DNA from: Anderseniella sp. Alg231-50
Lineage (GTDB): Bacteria; Pseudomonadota; Alphaproteobacteria; Rhizobiales; Aestuariivirgaceae
Direction of reading: 5' to 3'
DNA: 64,000 bases
Assembly (NCBI RefSeq): GCF_900149695.1
Contig: NZ_LT703004.1
Span: 372,001 to 436,000, forward strand
Program-made: the position numbers and the translations under genes
The notes under the pieces: generated by a model
Seen by the model: the letters and a program-made list of their open reading frames with translations, nothing else
Databases searched by the model: none
Told to the model about the DNA's origin: nothing
Shown: positions 60,130 to 64,000 of the stretch, in pieces
How the letters are laid out: each line of letters begins with the position of its first letter
Position numbering within the stretch: the first letter of the stretch is position 1

Positions 60130-60504
60130 TCAGCTCGCTGTCAGCTCGGGATCATCGAGGTCAGTCTGAATCCATCTGTCACTGACATGAATGTCGGTGG
60201 TTTCAAGCAGTCCGGGGCCAAGATTTTCATATTTGTGAGGAATGTCAGCCGGACCCAGCAGTATCTCGCCTGCACTTGCCTCCAGCTTCGTATCGCCGAT
60301 GGTAAACAGGGCCCTGCCGGTACGAACTATGAAAATCTCGTCATAAGGATGCACGTGCCACCTGGGGCCAACGCCTGTCTTCTCGGTTGCGTAGAAAATA
60401 ACCGTCACGCCGGTGCCGATGTCCCTGCCCTGCAACACGCCTTTCCAGAGGCGGTCGTCCGATGCCCAGTCACTGCGCGTCAAATGTACGGGTTTCCGGC
60501 TCAT
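60130..60504 (-). CDS. Cupin-domain protein
   Basis: A 124-residue single-domain cupin. Metal-binding motif one is PRWHVHPYDEIFIVRTGRALFTIGD (key part HVHPYDEIFIVRTG) and motif two ILLGPADIPHKYENLG. The start MSRKPVHLT was chosen because AAGGAG precedes it; an upstream in-frame ATG lacks this. Substrate unknown. It marks the return to ordinary chromosomal genes after the phage block. Confidence 0.85.
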   Translation of the reverse strand: MSRKPVHLTRSDWASDDRLWKGVLQGRDIGTGVTVIFYATEKTGVGPRWHVHPYDEIFIVRTGRALFTIGDTKLEASAGEILLGPADIPHKYENLGPGLLETTDIHVSDRWIQTDLDDPELTAS

Positions 60505-60731
60505 GCAAATACTCCTTGGATTCGTCATGATGTGGGGAGCGCCAGACAGCGAAACAAGGGAAACCGGCTGCATTCAGTACGCCACCAGGCAGTGACACTT
60601 CCCAGCTTCCGGCTTTGTGGTGCAGGACATGCGGACGATTGCCAACAGTCCGCTCTTTGCAAAAATTTTTACTCTTTCCTGCCAGCGTATCGTCATTGGG
60701 TTGTTTCAATACGGTCGCAAGGAGAACGGGC

Positions 60732-61094
60732 ATGATCAAATGGCCATGGGGCAAAAAATCCGGGCATGCGCCCACTCGCTCGGAAAAGAATGAACTGGTC
60801 AGGGTCCAGCTGCGCAAGCATGGCGACGACGGAAAAAAGGCCAGGCATGTCATTCATTTTGCCTATCCGGTCGAAGGATCAAATGCCCAACCCAAGGCAG
60901 ACGTCAAGTTATCGCTAAGCGATCTCGATGTACGCTTCACCGAAACGGACGACAGCGACGGCATTGTATTCGAACACGAGCGTGAAGTTGCCTCTGCAGG
61001 TTTTGATGACCTTACAGCAGATCTGCTGGAACGCTTCTCCAAGGCGGGATGGCATTATGACGGCTGGGAGTGCGCTGTCGAAACCGGTGACTGA
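60732..61094 (+). CDS. RraB-like (RNase E inhibitor family) protein
   Basis: A 120-residue protein with an RraB-type fold: LRKHGDDGKKARHVIHFAYPVEG (key part HGDDGKKARHVIHFAY) and the closing RFSKAGWHYDGWECAVE. RraB binds RNase E and alters mRNA decay in Gammaproteobacteria; homologues elsewhere are poorly studied. A strong AAGGAGAACGG site precedes the ATG. Function is inferred only from family resemblance. Confidence 0.7.
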   Translation: MIKWPWGKKSGHAPTRSEKNELVRVQLRKHGDDGKKARHVIHFAYPVEGSNAQPKADVKLSLSDLDVRFTETDDSDGIVFEHEREVASAGFDDLTADLLERFSKAGWHYDGWECAVETGD

Positions 61095-61132
61095 GCAAAC
61101 CTGATGACGGTTGCCCAGCCATACTCCGGCAC

Positions 61133-61528
61133 TTAATCCGCATCCTTCAATGTAATGTTGAATTGAGCATTGCCGCTCACGTGCAGAAACTGCTCCTGGT
61201 TGTTGTTGCGGTAGTTCACCCGCGAAGAAACGTTAAGTCTGGTCAGGCTGCAGGTATCGGCAATGGTGTCCAGCAGAACAGGGCATTCGGTTACCGCCTG
61301 CCTGTAGATCATTCTCCTGCCGCGGGTCTGGGCGTCGGACAGGGTTTTCACCTCATTACCTGCAAGTGGCATCTGCATATCGAAACTGACGTTGACATTG
61401 ACGAATGCAGAAGCCGGTGCGGCAATGGATCTGGCTTCCCCTGGTGATGAGGTGGCGGCAAGGCCGCAGACAGCTATCACAGTCAGCAGGGTTTTCGGAG
61501 CGAATGCAGCTTTGATTTTACAGTACAT
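61133..61528 (-). CDS. Hypothetical secreted protein downstream of the vWA gene
   Basis: A 131-residue protein with a signal peptide (LLTVIAVCGLAATSSPGEA) and a mature beta-rich domain with a Cys pair (TECPVLLDTIADTCSLTRLNVSSRVNYRNNN, key part ECPVLLDTIADTCSL). The start MYCKIKAAF has GGAACTTG upstream. It is on the strand of the vWA and sigma genes and 115 bases after them, so may belong to their regulon. Not recognised. Confidence 0.6.
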   Translation of the reverse strand: MYCKIKAAFAPKTLLTVIAVCGLAATSSPGEARSIAAPASAFVNVNVSFDMQMPLAGNEVKTLSDAQTRGRRMIYRQAVTECPVLLDTIADTCSLTRLNVSSRVNYRNNNQEQFLHVSGNAQFNITLKDAD

Positions 61529-61642
61529 TTTTTCAAGTTCCTTGATTGCAACTGGATTGACCGGTTTCAAAAATCGGCACATTTCCCTGGGGTTGAATTG
61601 GGGATCGGTTCCTGCCTTTTTCACGCAGGAACCGCCGCCGCA

Positions 61643-63676
61643 TTATTGCTTGCCGGGCTCCAGCGCCGCAGCGGACCTGGCCAGCCGCACCAGGTTGATG
61701 AACTCCGCCCGGTAGCCGAAACGATCCTCACCCTTGGCTGACTGCGCCAGCGCAACCACGTCGTCATAGGAGAAGCTGCCGGTATACCGGCCGCCGCGCA
61801 GCACCTGGCCGAACGCTGCCACGGACGCGGCAAACCGGTCGTCAGGTGATGCCTGAGCCACCGACGCTGCTTGCGAGCCCTTCGTCACCGGGGCGGTGAT
61901 CAGGGTGCTGGTGTCGCTGTCCGGCAACTTGTAACGAATTTTCATGAAGGCATATTCGTCAGCGCTGTCGGCCTCCGGTTTCGCAGACTCGGTCTGATAG
62001 CGCAGGTCATCAACCAACCGTCCTTCAGCACCGGCAGGTGTGATTTCATACAGTGCGGTCACGGAATGTCCGGCGCCGATGTCTCCGGCATCGACCTTGT
62101 CATTGTTGAAGTCCTCGCGGTTCAAGAGCCGGGTCTCATAGCCGATCAGGCGATACTCGCTGACAGTTGCGGGATTGAATTCCAGCTGCAGCTTCACATC
62201 CTTGGCGATGGTGAACAGGGTCGAGCCTGCCTCTTCCACCAGCACCTTGCGCGCTTCGCTCAGCGTGTCGATATAGGCGGCATTGCCGTTGCCGTTCTGG
62301 GCCAGCGCCTGCATCAGCTCATCATTGTAGTTGCCGCGGCCAAAGCCCAGCACCGACAAGGTGACGCCGGACGCGCGTTTGCGTTCAATGAAGCTCTTCA
62401 GCTCGCCTGTGTCGGAAATGCCGACATTGAAGTCACCATCGGTAGCAAGGATCACCCTGTTGACCCCGGCACTGTCGATCTGGCGTTCGGCAAGCTGGTA
62501 GGCCTGGCGAATGCCCTCCGCACCGGCGGTCGAGCCGCCGGCATTCAAACGCTCGAGCGCGGACAGAATCTTGCTCCTGTCCGCCACCCGGGTCGGCTCC
62601 AGCACCGTGCCGGCAGAGCCTGCATAAGTGACGATGGAAACCGTGTCGTCCGGTTTCAGCGATGACAGCAGCAGCTTGAAAGAATTGCGCAGCAGCGGCA
62701 GCTTGTCCGGCGCGTTCATGGAACCGGACGTATCAATCAGGAACACCAGGTTGGCCCTGGGTGCATCGGTCTTCGGCAGCTCAAAGCCCTTGATACCGAT
62801 GCGCAACAGTTTGGTATTGGTGTTCCACGGCGTCGGCATCACCGACACATTGGCCCGGAACGGTTCACTACGGCTGTCAGGGGCATCGTAGCCATAATCA
62901 AAGTAGTTGACCATTTCCTCGACACGGACAGCATCCTTTTGCGGCAGCACACCATTATTCAGGGCTTTACGCGCAAAGGCATAAGACGCCGTATCAACAT
63001 CAATCGAGAATGTTGACACCGGGTCTTTCGCAACAACTTTAAGTGGATTGGGCGCTATGTCAGAGAACTTGTCGCGACCCTGTTCCCGGTACTGCCGGAC
63101 CACAGCGTCATCACGGCTGCGCAAGCCCTGGGTCCCTTCGTACGCGGCAATACCGCCGACGATCTGCCTCGAAATACTGCGTGCTGCCTCATTCTCCCGC
63201 TTCGACAATAGCGCAGCATTCGGTTGTTGTTTCCCGGCTTCTTTCGTCTTGGGCATACTTTCTTCAAGCCGTGCAACAGGCGAACTATCCGTCAAAGCCG
63301 CAATGGCATCCTTTTCATCCGCAGGTGTGGCCTGGTCCACTTTGGTTTCAAGCGGCATGGGCACAATGTCGGGTCTGATGTGGTCGATACCAACAACTGC
63401 GACCGCCAGTACGGCAATGCTGGCGCCGCCGGCCATCAGGTGTGTGAGTTTGGGGTGTGCAAAGTCCATGAAAGGTCTCCTCTTGAGTGCGCTAAGCAAT
63501 TGATTGCCCCGCTCTCTAAGACGGTTACCGATGGTCGATCCTTGGTGGGCTTGTGCATTTTCCTTCTGGAAAGCCTCAGTGGCTGCCCGCATTGCCGCCT
63601 GACGCGCAGCATCACTTGGACGAACGGCTGCCTGCCGCTCGAACGCCCGTTCCATCCTGTTCAGTTCGTCCTTCAT
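61643..63676 (-). CDS. YfbK-like von Willebrand factor A domain membrane protein
   Basis: A 677-residue protein. The N-terminal 75 residues are soluble and charged; one membrane helix lies at about 78-97 (LMAGGASIAVLAVAVVGI). After a linker comes a vWA N-terminal region (STFSIDVDTASYAFARKALN), the vWA domain with MIDAS DTSGSM near residue 318 and a C-terminal DUF3520-like domain (EFNPATVSEYRLIGYETRLLNREDFNNDKVDAGDIGAGH, key part YRLIGYETRLLNREDFNND). Its ATG overlaps the sigma factor stop by four bases, so the two are coupled and the N-terminal part could act on the sigma factor. Confidence 0.85.
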   Translation of the reverse strand: MKDELNRMERAFERQAAVRPSDAARQAAMRAATEAFQKENAQAHQGSTIGNRLRERGNQLLSALKRRPFMDFAHPKLTHLMAGGASIAVLAVAVVGIDHIRPDIVPMPLETKVDQATPADEKDAIAALTDSSPVARLEESMPKTKEAGKQQPNAALLSKRENEAARSISRQIVGGIAAYEGTQGLRSRDDAVVRQYREQGRDKFSDIAPNPLKVVAKDPVSTFSIDVDTASYAFARKALNNGVLPQKDAVRVEEMVNYFDYGYDAPDSRSEPFRANVSVMPTPWNTNTKLLRIGIKGFELPKTDAPRANLVFLIDTSGSMNAPDKLPLLRNSFKLLLSSLKPDDTVSIVTYAGSAGTVLEPTRVADRSKILSALERLNAGGSTAGAEGIRQAYQLAERQIDSAGVNRVILATDGDFNVGISDTGELKSFIERKRASGVTLSVLGFGRGNYNDELMQALAQNGNGNAAYIDTLSEARKVLVEEAGSTLFTIAKDVKLQLEFNPATVSEYRLIGYETRLLNREDFNNDKVDAGDIGAGHSVTALYEITPAGAEGRLVDDLRYQTESAKPEADSADEYAFMKIRYKLPDSDTSTLITAPVTKGSQAASVAQASPDDRFAASVAAFGQVLRGGRYTGSFSYDDVVALAQSAKGEDRFGYRAEFINLVRLARSAAALEPGKQ

Positions 63677-64000
63677 GCTTCTGCTTTCGCCAGCGTTTTA
63701 AGTTCCTTGCGCAGCTCATGCATGCGCCAGGACACGGTGGATTCCTTGATTTCGAGCACGTCTGCGGCTTCGGCGTGGGTCAGGCCTTCAGCCAACACCA
63801 GAACTGCGGTTTCGCGCAAATCCCGGCCAACCGAGTTCAGCGCGTCATAGAGCCATGCCAGTTCGCGGGCGGTATCGGCCTCTGCGCCCCGCGCCAGTTC
63901 GGACACTTCGCCATAGGCCTGGTGCAGCCGGGTCGTGGCGCTTTGCCGGCGATGAAAATCCTGCGCTGCATTGACCACAATCCGATACAACCATGTGGTG
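63673..64000 (-). CDS. ECF-type RNA polymerase sigma factor (partial, cut by window end)
   Basis: Only the C-terminal about 108 residues are visible. The window edge reads TWLYRIVVNAAQDFHRR, the typical end of sigma region 2 and linker, then region 4 with LAEGLTHAEAADVLEIKESTVSWRMHELRKEL (key part THAEAADVLEIKESTVSWR helix-turn-helix). The stop overlaps the vWA gene's ATG (ATGA). The coupled downstream gene is probably its membrane partner. Confidence 0.87.
   Translation of the reverse strand, partial: TTWLYRIVVNAAQDFHRRQSATTRLHQAYGEVSELARGAEADTARELAWLYDALNSVGRDLRETAVLVLAEGLTHAEAADVLEIKESTVSWRMHELRKELKTLAKAEA

Overview
The window looks like a chromosomal segment of a free-living alphaproteobacterium, most likely of the Hyphomicrobiales/Rhodobacterales sphere. 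The evidence is gene content: a four-gene aap general amino-acid transporter, PleC/DivJ-type kinase sequence, DUF1289 and CreA proteins, SpeD/SpeE, and a sat-aprMBA set of the kind used to oxidise sulfite to sulfate through APS. No rRNA or tRNA gene was found. The left two thirds is dense, mostly GC-rich housekeeping and metabolic DNA. The genus was not determined.

Layout. 1-8.6 kb (minus strand): IclR regulator, Mrp-type Fe-S carrier, TorD-like chaperone, Tat-signal peptide protein, and a Mo formate dehydrogenase (catalytic, Fe-S and cytochrome b subunits) with a small lipoprotein between the last two. 8.8-11.9 kb: DedA protein, speD-speE, phosphodiesterase. 12.0-19.3 kb: sulfur oxidation locus with a CysH-like protein whose nucleotide loop has decayed, Sat, AprM, AprB and AprA (with a histone-H1-like tail), then a small unknown protein and a SlyD-like PPIase. 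19.5-31.6 kb: regulators with neighbours (TetR/sterol desaturase), a HicAB toxin-antitoxin pair, hydrolases, UDG-like protein, GST, histidine kinase, CobT-like protein. 31.6-46.8 kb: phosphohexomutase, a block of tandem 96-bp repeats, aapJQMP, cystathionine beta-lyase, CreA, quinone reductase, EamA transporter, and a potABCD-type polyamine importer.

47-60 kb is accessory. It opens with a glycosyltransferase/ATP-grasp fusion and an AT-rich orphan gene. A broken podovirus-type prophage follows on the minus strand: terminase-small-like protein, portal, scaffold, major capsid, lysozyme and tail-entry fragments. No terminase large subunit, integrase or complete tail was found. Three exported or lipoprotein genes and one small plus-strand membrane protein sit between the virion genes. 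A second copy of the 96-bp repeat element lies, inverted, where the terminase would be expected. From 60.1 kb the window returns to ordinary genes: cupin, RraB-like protein, secreted protein, and a von Willebrand A protein coupled to an ECF sigma factor cut by the window end.

How it works together: formate and reduced sulfur (sulfite to APS to sulfate plus ATP) can both feed electrons to the quinone pool through membrane anchors (formate dehydrogenase gamma, AprM), while Aap and Pot systems import organic nitrogen. The best leads for something undescribed are the decayed CysH protein beside sat, the H1-like tail on AprA, the dispersed multi-hairpin repeat element, and the envelope-protein cargo inside the decayed phage.
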